NCBI RefSeq assembly: GCF_000430825.1
Contig: NZ_AUMT01000009.1
Location: 62,001-126,000 of the forward strand
DNA: 64,000 nt
Source: Chryseobacterium daeguense DSM 19388
GTDB lineage: Bacteria > Bacteroidota > Bacteroidia > Flavobacteriales > Weeksellaceae
Direction: 5' to 3'
Of the stretch, positions 51,637 to 60,142 are shown one piece after another (the first letter of the stretch is position 1; the number at the start of each line of letters is the position of its first letter). Under the pieces are notes generated by a model. It was given only the letters and a program-made list of their open reading frames with translations, searched no databases and had not been told where the DNA came from. Made by a program: the position numbers and the translations under genes.

Positions 51637-52118
51637 ATAAGGCTTTACAGGATGCTTTGGCGAAACTTGGAAAAAGAGGTGTTGATACTTTCCCTGCGGA
51701 AGTTATTTCTGTGGATAAAGAAAACGGCGTCTGTAAAGTAAGTGACGGAGAAATTGAATATACAGACGTACAGCTTTCTGCAACTGTGGAAGAAAACGGA
51801 AAACGTTTTTTTCTGTTTCCTAAAGTCGGAAGTTTTGTATTAGTATCGCCGATAAATGAAGATTTACACAGGCTGTATGTTGAGTTTTTTAGTGATATAG
51901 AAGATTTTGATTTACAAATAGAAGATGTCCGATTTCAAGTTGATAAAGAGGGTTTTCTCTTAAAAAAAGAAAATGAAACATTAAAAAAATTAATGTCAGA
52001 TTTTATTAAAGCCTGCAAAAATTTAAAGTTCCAAACCAATACAGGTGTTACAATTCAGCTTTTGAATTTACAGGAATTTATAGAGGTTGAAAATAGGTTT
52101 AATCAGTTTTTAAAATAA
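51633..52118 (+). CDS. Baseplate spike-associated OB-fold protein, gpV/gp45-like
   Basis: 161 aa. TFPAEVISVDKENGVCKVSD, then VGSFVLVSPINEDLHRLYVE, form the OB-fold strands typical of gpV-type proteins. The C-terminus (KKLMSDFIKACKNLKFQTN) replaces the usual needle, so a separate spike tip may exist. Confidence 0.65.
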   Translation: MNKALQDALAKLGKRGVDTFPAEVISVDKENGVCKVSDGEIEYTDVQLSATVEENGKRFFLFPKVGSFVLVSPINEDLHRLYVEFFSDIEDFDLQIEDVRFQVDKEGFLLKKENETLKKLMSDFIKACKNLKFQTNTGVTIQLLNLQEFIEVENRFNQFLK

Positions 52119-52124
52119 GTTTAA

Positions 52125-52328
52125 ATGCCAATAACAGAAGCACAGGCAAAAGCCCGGATTAAAGAGAAATTAAAAATTGCCCGTAACAATATAACGGACC
52201 CGGACGAAGCTCTCGACGCTTTAGTCGATGCTCTTTTTGAAATCATTAAAGAATTATTGACAAATGCAACCGTAACCGGAATTTGTTCGGGAAATGGCGG
52301 ACCATTAACACAAGGAAAAATAACGTAA
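52125..52328 (+). CDS. Small baseplate-region protein
   Basis: 67 aa. Helical start (EAQAKARIKEKLKIARNNIT, DEALDALVDALFEIIKELL) and a short Gly-rich end GICSGNGGPLTQGKIT. Its stop overlaps the next ATG. The end could be a membrane-piercing tip motif, but that is a guess. Confidence 0.55.
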   Translation: MPITEAQAKARIKEKLKIARNNITDPDEALDALVDALFEIIKELLTNATVTGICSGNGGPLTQGKIT

Positions 52329-52618
52329 TGGGGAAAATCCTACATAATCAGACAATTTTAGACATTTCAATTGAAACAACGGGAAGTGTTGACAACTGCT
52401 TTCAAATAGCAATTGCAAACGGTCACTCTGTATCTGCTGATTTGACCGCCGGGAGTTCTTTCGGCAATGCGAAAGGCTCAAAGCTAAACGAAGATATAGT
52501 AGGTTATTATTCCGCAAAGAAAATACACCCCGCAACGGGTAGCACTGAAATATCGGAAGTTCCGCAACTTGGTGGAATCGGCTATATGAAAATCGCAGGA
52601 AATTTTAAAGTGAGTTAA
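52328..52618 (+). CDS. Baseplate-region protein of Bacteroidota phages
   Basis: 96 aa from the ATG at 52328 (TAATG coupling); the frame upstream to 52283 is not likely used. MGKILHNQTILDISIETTGS and VDNCFQIAIANGHSVSADLT give a pattern found in Bacteroidota phage baseplate modules next to J-like genes. It could be a LysM-like or wedge protein; not certain. Confidence 0.6.
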   Translation: MGKILHNQTILDISIETTGSVDNCFQIAIANGHSVSADLTAGSSFGNAKGSKLNEDIVGYYSAKKIHPATGSTEISEVPQLGGIGYMKIAGNFKVS

Positions 52619-52620
52619 TT

Positions 52621-53502
52621 ATGAATAAATCATTCCAAGATATTATAAACGAAATGTTGGGCGCGAAAGAAGGTAATTCTGATCTTTCCGGCTTAACATC
52701 CACAAGTAAAACGGCTGTGTGGCTTCAAATACTACAAACCGTCGCTTTTATCATTTTTAACTTTCAGGAAGCTTGCAGATTATTTTTAAAAGAAATTGAA
52801 GATAAAATTGCAAGTCAAAAAATACCAAACCTAATGTGGTATAGGGGGCTTGCATTAAAATTTCAATATGGCTTTGACCTACTCCCGGAAAGCGACCAAT
52901 TTTCCACATCTTTTGAAGATAACGGGGTGATTGTGGAAGCAACACCGGAACAAATAGAAGCATCAAAAATTATAAAATATTGTGCAGTTACCCGAAATAA
53001 AGGAACTGACGGAAGAATAAAAATTTCAATGAAAATCGCGGGGCAAAATGTAGATGAAATTCTTGAAGATGAAAAGGCTTTAGCATTCAAAGATTATATC
53101 GAAGAAGTTCAAGCTGCGGGCGATGATATTGTTATCGTAAACTTCCTCCCGGACATTTTAAAGCTTGAAATTAAAATAGCCATTGATTCGCTTATTTTAA
53201 ATAACAATGGTATGAGCATAATTACGGGGAAATATCCGGTTCAGGAAACAATACAAAGGTTTTTATTGAACACTCCTTTTAATGGTGAATTGAGCGTCCA
53301 AAGTTTAAGAGAAGCCATAAAAGCAACCGAAGGTGTAAAGGATTTACAGGAATTAAATGTTCAAAGTAAATGGATTGACCCAACTGTCGGCGGGTATGGA
53401 ATGCTTCAGCCGATAACAATTTCTAAAATTCCAAGATCAGGAAGGTTTAAAATTGAAGATTGGAGCGGTATTACATATTTTAACTATACACCACAACAAT
53501 AA
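52621..53502 (+). CDS. Baseplate wedge protein, gpJ/gp47-like
   Basis: 293 aa. It includes TAVWLQILQTVAFIIFNFQE, the middle KDYIEEVQAAGDDIVIVNFL, PDILKLEIKIAIDS and a closing beta domain PITISKIPRSGRFKIEDW. This is the gpJ-like layout with the DUF/RES strand around 150-190. It precedes a gpI-like gene by a 1-bp overlap. Confidence 0.75.
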   Translation: MNKSFQDIINEMLGAKEGNSDLSGLTSTSKTAVWLQILQTVAFIIFNFQEACRLFLKEIEDKIASQKIPNLMWYRGLALKFQYGFDLLPESDQFSTSFEDNGVIVEATPEQIEASKIIKYCAVTRNKGTDGRIKISMKIAGQNVDEILEDEKALAFKDYIEEVQAAGDDIVIVNFLPDILKLEIKIAIDSLILNNNGMSIITGKYPVQETIQRFLLNTPFNGELSVQSLREAIKATEGVKDLQELNVQSKWIDPTVGGYGMLQPITISKIPRSGRFKIEDWSGITYFNYTPQQ

Positions 53503-54020
53503 TGAATGATGAATTATTTAATATAAATTTTAGAAAATTGGCGATTTGGTATCTGCCGACATTTCTAAGAAAAAAAATAATACAAGCGTTCCTTTGGGCT
53601 TTGATTTTTCCCCTTGAATTAATGTATATAGAGTTTGAGAGAACCCGGAAACGTAATCTTACCAAGATGAATCATAATTACCAAAAGTTTTCAATTCAGA
53701 AAAGGTTAAATGATGCTTTTGATTCTCAGTTACGAAGAATAGAAATCGTCAAAGGAGTTCAATACGAGGGCGTTTATTTATATACGAAAGGAGAAATCGA
53801 CCCAAACAGCCCAAATTATTACAGTGATTCTCCCAACAATAAAATGAAATGGCTAAAAACCGATAAACCTCTTTATTTAAGAACAAAATCGGAATTATAC
53901 AGTGAGTTTGATTTTATTGTGAGAATTCCTGATACAAATATTAATCAGATCAGATTAAGAGCGGAAATAGACTTCTATGTTCTGCAAAGCAAAAATTATA
54001 ACATCGAAATTATACAATAA
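53502..54020 (+). CDS. Tail protein in gpI position
   Basis: 172 aa. KLAIWYLPTFLRKKIIQAFL starts like gpI/gp48-type wedge proteins that join baseplate and fibres. The rest is beta-rich. Its stop and the next start overlap. No firm homology visible. Confidence 0.6.
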   Translation: MNDELFNINFRKLAIWYLPTFLRKKIIQAFLWALIFPLELMYIEFERTRKRNLTKMNHNYQKFSIQKRLNDAFDSQLRRIEIVKGVQYEGVYLYTKGEIDPNSPNYYSDSPNNKMKWLKTDKPLYLRTKSELYSEFDFIVRIPDTNINQIRLRAEIDFYVLQSKNYNIEIIQ

Positions 54021-54847
54021 TGAAATATACTTTCAAATTTTTACAAACGGGTGGTGTACCGCTGACAAATGACCTTATGGCTTTACTTGAAGAAGCTTAC
54101 GGTATTTTTGAAGTTTTAGGGGAAATAGCGGGAAACCTAACAATTTTAGCAGGTTGCGAAGAGATCGGCTCGACATTTAATCCGGGTATTGTAGCAATTG
54201 AGGGTAAGCTTTATTACTTTGAAGGTGGACTTTCAACGCCAACCGTTTACATTCATACCGAAGAAATACAAGAAACTTTTCAAGATCAGGCAAATAAAAC
54301 CCTTATCGAAAAAAGAACAGTAAAATTCGGCAATGCGGTAACCACTTACAATTGGGCTGATTTTGTTCGTTTAGAAACATTAAAGGATATTCAGGAAAAA
54401 GTAAATAATAGCGTTTCTCTATCAGACTTTAATGCTTTGGTAGCTCGCATGGTAATACAGGAAATGAAAACCGCACCGATTCAAAACGGCGGGATTATTT
54501 TATCCTGGAGAAAGTCCGCGTCGGAAATACCCCAATTTTGGAAAGAATGCACCGATACAAGAGGTAAAATATTATTACACTGTGACCCGAACGATGTTGA
54601 TTTTTCCAATTTGGGAAACACCGGAGGAAATAAAACAATTACTCAAACACTCGGTCAAATGCCTAAACATAGGGTAAGATATACAAGGACATTGCCTTGG
54701 GCTTCCGGCAGTGGCGGGGGGTTCTCCGGCGGAGGAAATCAATTTAACATTGGTGATGCCGATTCCTCAGAAGTTGGCGGAGATCAGCCAATGAACATAA
54801 TGAACCCTTACAAAATAGTATTATTCATAGAACCTAACTTCCAATAA
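54020..54847 (+). CDS. Tail fibre/collar-type protein
   Basis: 275 aa. The N-terminal half is a trimer-like region. The C-terminal half has PQFWKECTDTRGKILLHCDP, NTGGNKTITQTLGQMPKHRV, a Gly-rich SGSGGGFSGGGNQFNIGDA and NIMNPYKIVLFIEPN, as in phage tail collar domains. Probably a fibre attached to the baseplate. Confidence 0.75.
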   Translation: MKYTFKFLQTGGVPLTNDLMALLEEAYGIFEVLGEIAGNLTILAGCEEIGSTFNPGIVAIEGKLYYFEGGLSTPTVYIHTEEIQETFQDQANKTLIEKRTVKFGNAVTTYNWADFVRLETLKDIQEKVNNSVSLSDFNALVARMVIQEMKTAPIQNGGIILSWRKSASEIPQFWKECTDTRGKILLHCDPNDVDFSNLGNTGGNKTITQTLGQMPKHRVRYTRTLPWASGSGGGFSGGGNQFNIGDADSSEVGGDQPMNIMNPYKIVLFIEPNFQ

Positions 54848-54848
54848 A

Positions 54849-56846
54849 ATGCCATACACAGAAATAAACGATATTTTAAGCTGGTTTCAGACTGGCGATT
54901 ATCCTACCGAATCACAATTTAAAGCTTCTTGGACTTCCTTTTGGCATAAATCAGAATTGATTCCCTTGAATCAAATTCAAGGCATTGATGAATTTTTACA
55001 GCAAACTACGCCGATCAGTTCTTTTAATACTCATTTGACTGACCCGGAAGCACACACTAATTATTTAGCAAAAAAAGATGCTTCAAATCTTACAGATCAA
55101 AATAAAGAATCTTGGAAAGTTGCTTTAGGGGTTGGCTCACTTCCTTCTAATATTGCAACGGTAGACGATTCTCCAAATAATATATACGGTAATGTTTGGA
55201 AAAAAGAACAGAGCGATGCTCTGTATATGATCGTCGACGAGTTTGTTTCCAATGGTAAAATTATGGCTTCAAAAATTGAAGCTTTAGGGCTTACAGAACT
55301 TATTACAGTTACGGAAACGTCTCTATCCGCTTTTATGGCGAATAATGCAAATTATGAGTACGAAAAAAACGACATGATCGCCATTCCCGATGGTGCAGGA
55401 AATTATTCTTTATACATCTACAGAGGCGGAATTAAAACCGTTTCAGGAAATTATATTCCGACTGGATTAAGCAATATAACTATTGCAATGGTTCAGGGCT
55501 TACAGGCTGCTTTAGACGCTAAAATGAATAAACCAACCGCCGCAGGAAACTATTTCATTAATCATAACGGAACAACGACTTACCGTGCTATAAATCCGAC
55601 TGCTAACTATCTGTTGTTTTGGAATAATACAGATTTTACGGCTTCTGATATATATAATAATGCCGGTAAATATGGAATTGGTACAACGACACCAAGCGAA
55701 ATGCTACATTTGAATAATGGCAGGATGAGATCAAAGGCTATTGTCTTTGATGATAATACGGAAACTTTGCCGAATCAGCTTACCCAGTCCGCCCGATTGC
55801 TATACTATACCGACAACTCCGGTACGAAAAAACGTGTCTTCATGAAAGAAGACTATTTGCCTGAATTCATCCTTCTTCCTTCCCAGTTAACCGAAGCGCA
55901 AAAAACCACATGGAAAACGGAAATGAACGGCGGTTTTAGCACTGCGAGTATGAGCGTTTTTATTATTAATCCTGTTGTTATTAAAAAACAAAACGGTAAT
56001 AATTACATTTCATTACGTGGTGCTAATCTTTACTTGAATCCTGCCAATTTTCAGGTCGACATTGTTAATATGAGCGGGAACGTAGTATTAAATGTTCCTA
56101 ACTCACAGGTACAGTTAATCAGCACCGGATTAGATTTGGTTTTTTATGTTAATTTATTTTCCCTGCCTTTGGGCAGTTATAAGGTGCGTTTAAGAAACGG
56201 ACTAGCGGAATACACTACTTCTGTCAATTTCCAATTAGTCGACAATGTCAACAGTATTGATCCTTCGACATTACTTTGGAATACAAAAGTTTATCAGGAT
56301 GCAGTTACAAGTAAAATGTTTGCTGCTGGAAATACGGTTCAGTACGCACTGGATAGCACCGTAAAAGCCCCTGCCGATGAAGCTGTATTTATATTTAAAG
56401 CCAAAACACAACTTCCGGTATTTCCGGCAGGAGAAGATTTTTACTTTGAATTTGATTGTCCTGCTTTATGGGTTAACGGTAATATCTCAAGCAACTTCTT
56501 TGGATTATCTGTAATTGCAGACTATCAAACACTAAATAATGACATCATTGGCGGTGTTGCTTTAGGTGTAAGAGGGGATTATTTAAACTGGGTGAATTTT
56601 ACGAATACTACAGGTAATTTAGATTGGAATCAAACAGTAAATGTTATTTTGGTGAAGCGTGGAAACACTCTAACAAGAATAATTACGGCAAAACGTGCGC
56701 AACAAACCACGCCTATGACTTTTATTGATAACGTAACGATTACTGACGGACAGGCTTTATATATTTCTGCAATTTTTCAAAATACTACAGCCTATACTCA
56801 ACAAAAATTTATGACCATGACTATTAAAGACATGTACACTTTTTAA
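54849..56846 (+). CDS. Tail fibre, probable receptor-binding protein
   Basis: 665 aa, the largest gene of the phage. The start, YTEINDILSWFQTGDYPTES, binds the baseplate. The middle has repeated short strands typical of fibre shafts (KYGIGTTTPSEMLHLNNGRM). The C-terminal 260 residues form a beta-sandwich-like region (VFIFKAKTQLPVFPAGEDFY) that may bind carbohydrate. Adsorption specificity should reside here. Confidence 0.8.
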   Translation: MPYTEINDILSWFQTGDYPTESQFKASWTSFWHKSELIPLNQIQGIDEFLQQTTPISSFNTHLTDPEAHTNYLAKKDASNLTDQNKESWKVALGVGSLPSNIATVDDSPNNIYGNVWKKEQSDALYMIVDEFVSNGKIMASKIEALGLTELITVTETSLSAFMANNANYEYEKNDMIAIPDGAGNYSLYIYRGGIKTVSGNYIPTGLSNITIAMVQGLQAALDAKMNKPTAAGNYFINHNGTTTYRAINPTANYLLFWNNTDFTASDIYNNAGKYGIGTTTPSEMLHLNNGRMRSKAIVFDDNTETLPNQLTQSARLLYYTDNSGTKKRVFMKEDYLPEFILLPSQLTEAQKTTWKTEMNGGFSTASMSVFIINPVVIKKQNGNNYISLRGANLYLNPANFQVDIVNMSGNVVLNVPNSQVQLISTGLDLVFYVNLFSLPLGSYKVRLRNGLAEYTTSVNFQLVDNVNSIDPSTLLWNTKVYQDAVTSKMFAAGNTVQYALDSTVKAPADEAVFIFKAKTQLPVFPAGEDFYFEFDCPALWVNGNISSNFFGLSVIADYQTLNNDIIGGVALGVRGDYLNWVNFTNTTGNLDWNQTVNVILVKRGNTLTRIITAKRAQQTTPMTFIDNVTITDGQALYISAIFQNTTAYTQQKFMTMTIKDMYTF

Positions 56847-56875
56847 ACACAAACTAATTAATAAAAATCCTAATC

Positions 56876-57376
56876 ATGAACACTTCGGAACTAATTATTA
56901 ATACAAATGATAAAGAAATGTTAGACGCAATCAACATGACAAGTGACAGCTGGCACGAAATGCCAATCCCGGACCATCCGGTTTACCCGCAATTTAGTAG
57001 AAAGTTAATTGTATCCGGGTTTTCTAATCCTGACATGGAGTTACCGGAAGAAAGAATTTATGTGTATGTTACACAGGTTTTAACCCTCAAAACTACTAAT
57101 AATGTGCATAAAAAAATCAGAATGCCAGATTGGGTTATTTACGAATGGAATAAAGAAGAGGTAATGCGTCCTGATGGGACCTTTATAACAGGAATAAGAC
57201 AAATTAAGGATGAAGAGGGGAATATAATATCTGAAAATGAAGAGGTTATTAAAATGCCTTCTATCCAATACGTCCGTTTTCTCAATAAAACAAAATCGGT
57301 CTATTTGGTTGATATCCTTGCAAGATTCATGATTCAGTATGTAGATAAATTTCAAACAGAAATAGACGATATATAA
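56876..57376 (+). CDS. Hypothetical late phage protein
   Basis: 166 aa, acidic, without signal peptide or membrane segment. ITENEEVIKMPSIQYVRFL-like residues (KMPSIQYVRFLNKTKSVYLV) are not recognised. Between the fibre and lysis-type membrane genes; it may be a fibre chaperone, though nothing in the sequence proves this. Confidence 0.6.
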   Translation: MNTSELIINTNDKEMLDAINMTSDSWHEMPIPDHPVYPQFSRKLIVSGFSNPDMELPEERIYVYVTQVLTLKTTNNVHKKIRMPDWVIYEWNKEEVMRPDGTFITGIRQIKDEEGNIISENEEVIKMPSIQYVRFLNKTKSVYLVDILARFMIQYVDKFQTEIDDI

Positions 57377-57379
57377 CCT

Positions 57380-57796
57380 ATGAAAACAGTATTAAAATTA
57401 TTGCTTGAAATCCTTTTTATGCTAATAGGAATCCCGATTTTCTTAGCTCTTTTTATTGTAGGTATCTTTTACACTTTTGTAAAGCACGCTGTAAAGTGGG
57501 ATTACTCTATTTCAAGACAGTTTACACCAATTTTAAGAAGTATAAATCTTGTTTTTGATGGTTTAGCAAATGCCGGGGCAGGCGAACTATTGAACGATTC
57601 CTTTAAAATAAAAAATGATTACGCCCGATATGGGAAATGGTACGAAACGATATCAGCAATTACAGGACTTGTAAAGTTATATGAGAAAGATACTTGGCTG
57701 AGAAAGTTTTTAAAAATATTGGGTAAAAATCACTGTGAAGAAGCAATCACAGATATGCAAAATTATTACTATAACCATCTATTTACGAAAGAATGA
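57380..57796 (+). CDS. Small membrane protein of the late region
   Basis: 138 aa with one long hydrophobic stretch near residues 5-33 (LLLEILFMLIGIPIFLALFI, VGIFYTF) and a soluble C-terminal part. It may be a holin-like or superinfection protein. The stop overlaps the next start by 4 bp. Confidence 0.6.
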   Translation: MKTVLKLLLEILFMLIGIPIFLALFIVGIFYTFVKHAVKWDYSISRQFTPILRSINLVFDGLANAGAGELLNDSFKIKNDYARYGKWYETISAITGLVKLYEKDTWLRKFLKILGKNHCEEAITDMQNYYYNHLFTKE

Positions 57797-58146
57797 AAGA
57801 TTTATTAATAGAACACTTTGGGACGTTTATCGGGGCTATTTTAACGGGAGTAGCGGGGTTTTTATTTGGAAGAAAAAAAATACAGGCGGAAGTTGACGGT
57901 CTGTCGGCAGATAACGAGGGTAAAGAAATTGAAAACGCCGATAAATTAGTAAAACTTTATAAAGATGCTATTGATGATCTCGGTAGTAGATATGAGGTAA
58001 AATTTAAAGAGGTTACAAGTATGTATGAAATGAAAGTAAAACTTCTTGAAGATGAAATAAACCTTCATAAAAGGATTAATGCACAATTAAAGGAAGAAAA
58101 TACAATGCTACGTCAGAAAATTAAAGATAGTGGTATAATTCTATAA
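57793..58146 (+). CDS. Membrane-anchored coiled-coil protein (lysis-cassette type)
   Basis: 117 aa. An N-terminal membrane segment (FGTFIGAILTGVAGFLFG) is followed by a long coiled coil rich in Lys and Glu (VKLLEDEINLHKRINAQLKE). This is the look of i-spanins and of small phage holin-associated proteins, but a u-spanin candidate exists elsewhere. The last gene before the structured region at 58163. Confidence 0.55.
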   Translation: MKDLLIEHFGTFIGAILTGVAGFLFGRKKIQAEVDGLSADNEGKEIENADKLVKLYKDAIDDLGSRYEVKFKEVTSMYEMKVKLLEDEINLHKRINAQLKEENTMLRQKIKDSGIIL

Positions 58147-58162
58147 GGCATTCGGAAAAAAG

Positions 58163-58271
58163 CCCTCCGACAAAATAAATAAGCTCTCACACAAATTTAA
58201 AACGGAACGAACCGCCGTCGGAGGACATAAAGTCTTCTGATCGCGGTTCGTTCTTTTTTTGTGTGAGAGCT
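58163..58271 (+). ncRNA. Structured RNA element in the leader of the mom-like gene
   Basis: Three pairings overlap: CCTCCGAC (58164-58171) with GTCGGAGG (58217-58224); AGCTCTCACACAAA (58182-58195) with TTTGTGTGAGAGCT (58258-58271); GAACGAACCGC (58205-58215) with GCGGTTCGTTC (58243-58253), the last followed by seven T, a terminator. The first pairing crosses the other two, so the folds compete or form a pseudoknot. It ends 20 bp before the mom-like ATG and may control its expression. Confidence 0.6.
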
Positions 58272-58290
58272 ACAAATATATAAATTAAAT

Positions 58291-59034
58291 ATGGAGATTA
58301 AAATAAACAGTAAAAATTTAGGTGAATTAGTAATAAAGCTAATCAGCAAAGAAAAAGCAAAGGAATTAATTGTAAATAACCATTACTCAAAAAAATGGAA
58401 TAATCCAAGTTTCGGACTTTATAGTTTCGGGATATTCGAAGCCGGAAAGGAAGAAGAAAACGACTGTCTTGGTGTTGCGAGTTATGGATATATGAAAAAT
58501 TTAAAAGCAAAAATATTTTATCACCCAAACCCGGAAGCATGGATGATTGAATTGAATAGGATGTGGATTTCTGATAAATTGGGTAAAAATGCAGAAAGTA
58601 TTTTGATTGCACACTCATTAAAAATGCTGAAAAGATTAAATAAAAATATTGTTGCGGTCCAATCTTTTGCGGACGGTCGTCTTGGTTGCGGGACTATCTA
58701 TAAGGCGTCAAATTTTAAATATTTTGGTAAGCATCAAACAATATTCCTGAAAAACAAATTAACGGGCGAAATAACGCATCAACAAAACTTAACGAACTCT
58801 ACATCTAAAACACGTTTTATTCGCGATAATATAGCCTATTTGCTCGGTGATTTCGAGACTTTCAAAGTTGACACTTATAGATATATTTTTCCGCTATGTA
58901 AAAGGTTTCAATTCAAAAGCCCTCAACAACCCTACCCGGCATATAATAAGGGACAACATGAATACATATGGATAAGAAATAAAAAATTGATAAAAGATCG
59001 GCTTATTAACTTCATTAATGATATAAAAGAATAA
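58291..59034 (+). CDS. Mom-like DNA adenine modification protein (anti-restriction)
   Basis: 247 aa, close to Mu Mom (about 231 aa). The GNAT-like pattern of Mom homologues is visible: NNHYSKKWNNPSFGLYSFGI near 29-48, the core MIELNRMWISDKLGKNAESI (85-104), and SFADGRLGCGTIYKASNFKY (125-144). Mom adds a carbamoylmethyl group to adenine so that phage DNA resists restriction. As in Mu, the gene is at the right end of the phage and under special leader control; no Com homologue is seen. A terminator follows. Confidence 0.8.
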   Translation: MEIKINSKNLGELVIKLISKEKAKELIVNNHYSKKWNNPSFGLYSFGIFEAGKEEENDCLGVASYGYMKNLKAKIFYHPNPEAWMIELNRMWISDKLGKNAESILIAHSLKMLKRLNKNIVAVQSFADGRLGCGTIYKASNFKYFGKHQTIFLKNKLTGEITHQQNLTNSTSKTRFIRDNIAYLLGDFETFKVDTYRYIFPLCKRFQFKSPQQPYPAYNKGQHEYIWIRNKKLIKDRLINFINDIKE

Positions 59035-59066
59035 AAGCTGTCCTTTGGGACAGCTTCATTTTTTAA
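59035..59066. terminator. Bidirectional terminator between mom-like and GLPGLI-type genes
   Basis: AAGCTGTCC (59035-59043) and GGACAGCTT (59048-59056) around TTTG, with CATTTTTTAATTTT after it on plus and TTTTATTC on minus. Confidence 0.8.
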
Positions 59067-59851
59067 TTTTCGATTGAATTATTGTCTTTTTTAAAAGCTT
59101 CAATCATTTGATCTCTTCTTTCTTTTGTAAGAGTTTTGCTTTGAGGATACGGATTACTTTTAAACTCTTCTCTCTTTTTAATGTATTGTTCTCGTGTTAC
59201 TGGAATTCCTTTTTGTAAAGGTGCAATTTCAACTGCTCTTTTTTCAATTCCAATTGCTGTAAATGAATGAAATTTGTTCGGGTCGCTAACTTCTAAGATT
59301 AGACCTGTTAAGCCCTTAAATCGGTAAGGTCCTTCTGATACTGGAATGTCTTTTGTGTACCAAGCTGTATAAACTCTATTACCGAATTTCGTTGTAGCTT
59401 TATTACATTTATATCCTAGAATCGTTTTTACATCTTTGTAATTAGTGTCCCAATCTAAATAAGTGTTTTCAAATGTGAAAAAATCACGATTTATATTACT
59501 TGTAAAGTAGATTTTTGAACCTTCTCTATATACAGAGTAACCCACTTTATACTTTGGCAATTCAGCTGCTTTGATTTCAACATTACTACCACTTTGAGCC
59601 GCAGTTGTTGCTTTTTTAACTGCATCCCTTGCAGCTACATATTGTTGGCTGTAAAACAAAGAATTGTTTGAATTGAAGTCCAAAAGCATAAGTTCTTTGA
59701 ATCTATGGTTCTCATCTACATCTGTTGTATCTCGTACAAAAGAATATTCATATTGAACCTCAAGGTCTGAAATAGACTTATTAGATTGCTGAGAAAAGCC
59801 ACAAGCAAATGAAAGTATTGATAAAATTAAAAAGTATTTACGCATCCTCAA
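59063..59851 (-). CDS. GLPGLI-type secreted protein, probable prophage cargo
   Basis: 262 aa with signal peptide MRMRKYFLILSILSFACGFSQ (an internal Met3 could also start). YEYSFVRDTTDVDENHRFKE, then GYKCNKATTKFGNRVYTAWY, and GPYRFKGLTGLILEVSDPNK have the order of the GLPGLI family, here with GLTGL in place of GLPGL. These periplasmic or outer-membrane proteins of Bacteroidota are of unknown role. It lies inside the prophage on minus, opposite to the late genes, with a small secreted partner upstream. Confidence 0.8.
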   Translation of the reverse strand: MRMRKYFLILSILSFACGFSQQSNKSISDLEVQYEYSFVRDTTDVDENHRFKELMLLDFNSNNSLFYSQQYVAARDAVKKATTAAQSGSNVEIKAAELPKYKVGYSVYREGSKIYFTSNINRDFFTFENTYLDWDTNYKDVKTILGYKCNKATTKFGNRVYTAWYTKDIPVSEGPYRFKGLTGLILEVSDPNKFHSFTAIGIEKRAVEIAPLQKGIPVTREQYIKKREEFKSNPYPQSKTLTKERRDQMIEAFKKDNNSIEN

Positions 59852-59872
59852 ATTTAATTAATTCTTAGGTTA

Positions 59873-60142
59873 TTACCACATTCCCATCATTGGGTTAGTA
59901 AATGGAGCAGCGCATTCGTCTTCCATTTGCTGTAAGTCTGTTAAAAAACAATCCGGGGCATCATTAGGACCTACTTCCACAGTTTGAGTATAACCGCAAG
60001 ACGATGTAAGGGTAATTGGGTGATAAAAGAATTTAGCAGTAGAAACAGTTTTTACTTCTTTTGTTTCTGTTTTAACTTCGGCGCTCTTTGCGCTTACTAA
60101 TCCAGCAACACATACAGTTGCTAATAAAATCATTTTTTTCAT
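59873..60142 (-). CDS. Small secreted protein next to the GLPGLI-type gene
   Basis: 89 aa. The signal peptide is MKKMILLATVCVAGLVSAKSA. The mature 68 residues have three Cys (SSCGYTQTVEV, DAPDCFLTD, EDECAAPF) and end with GMW. Not recognised; it resembles short Bacteroidota pre-peptides that accompany secreted proteins. It is co-oriented and 21 bp upstream of the GLPGLI-type gene. A near-consensus promoter (TACATTTA) precedes it. Confidence 0.65.
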   Translation of the reverse strand: MKKMILLATVCVAGLVSAKSAEVKTETKEVKTVSTAKFFYHPITLTSSCGYTQTVEVGPNDAPDCFLTDLQQMEDECAAPFTNPMMGMW

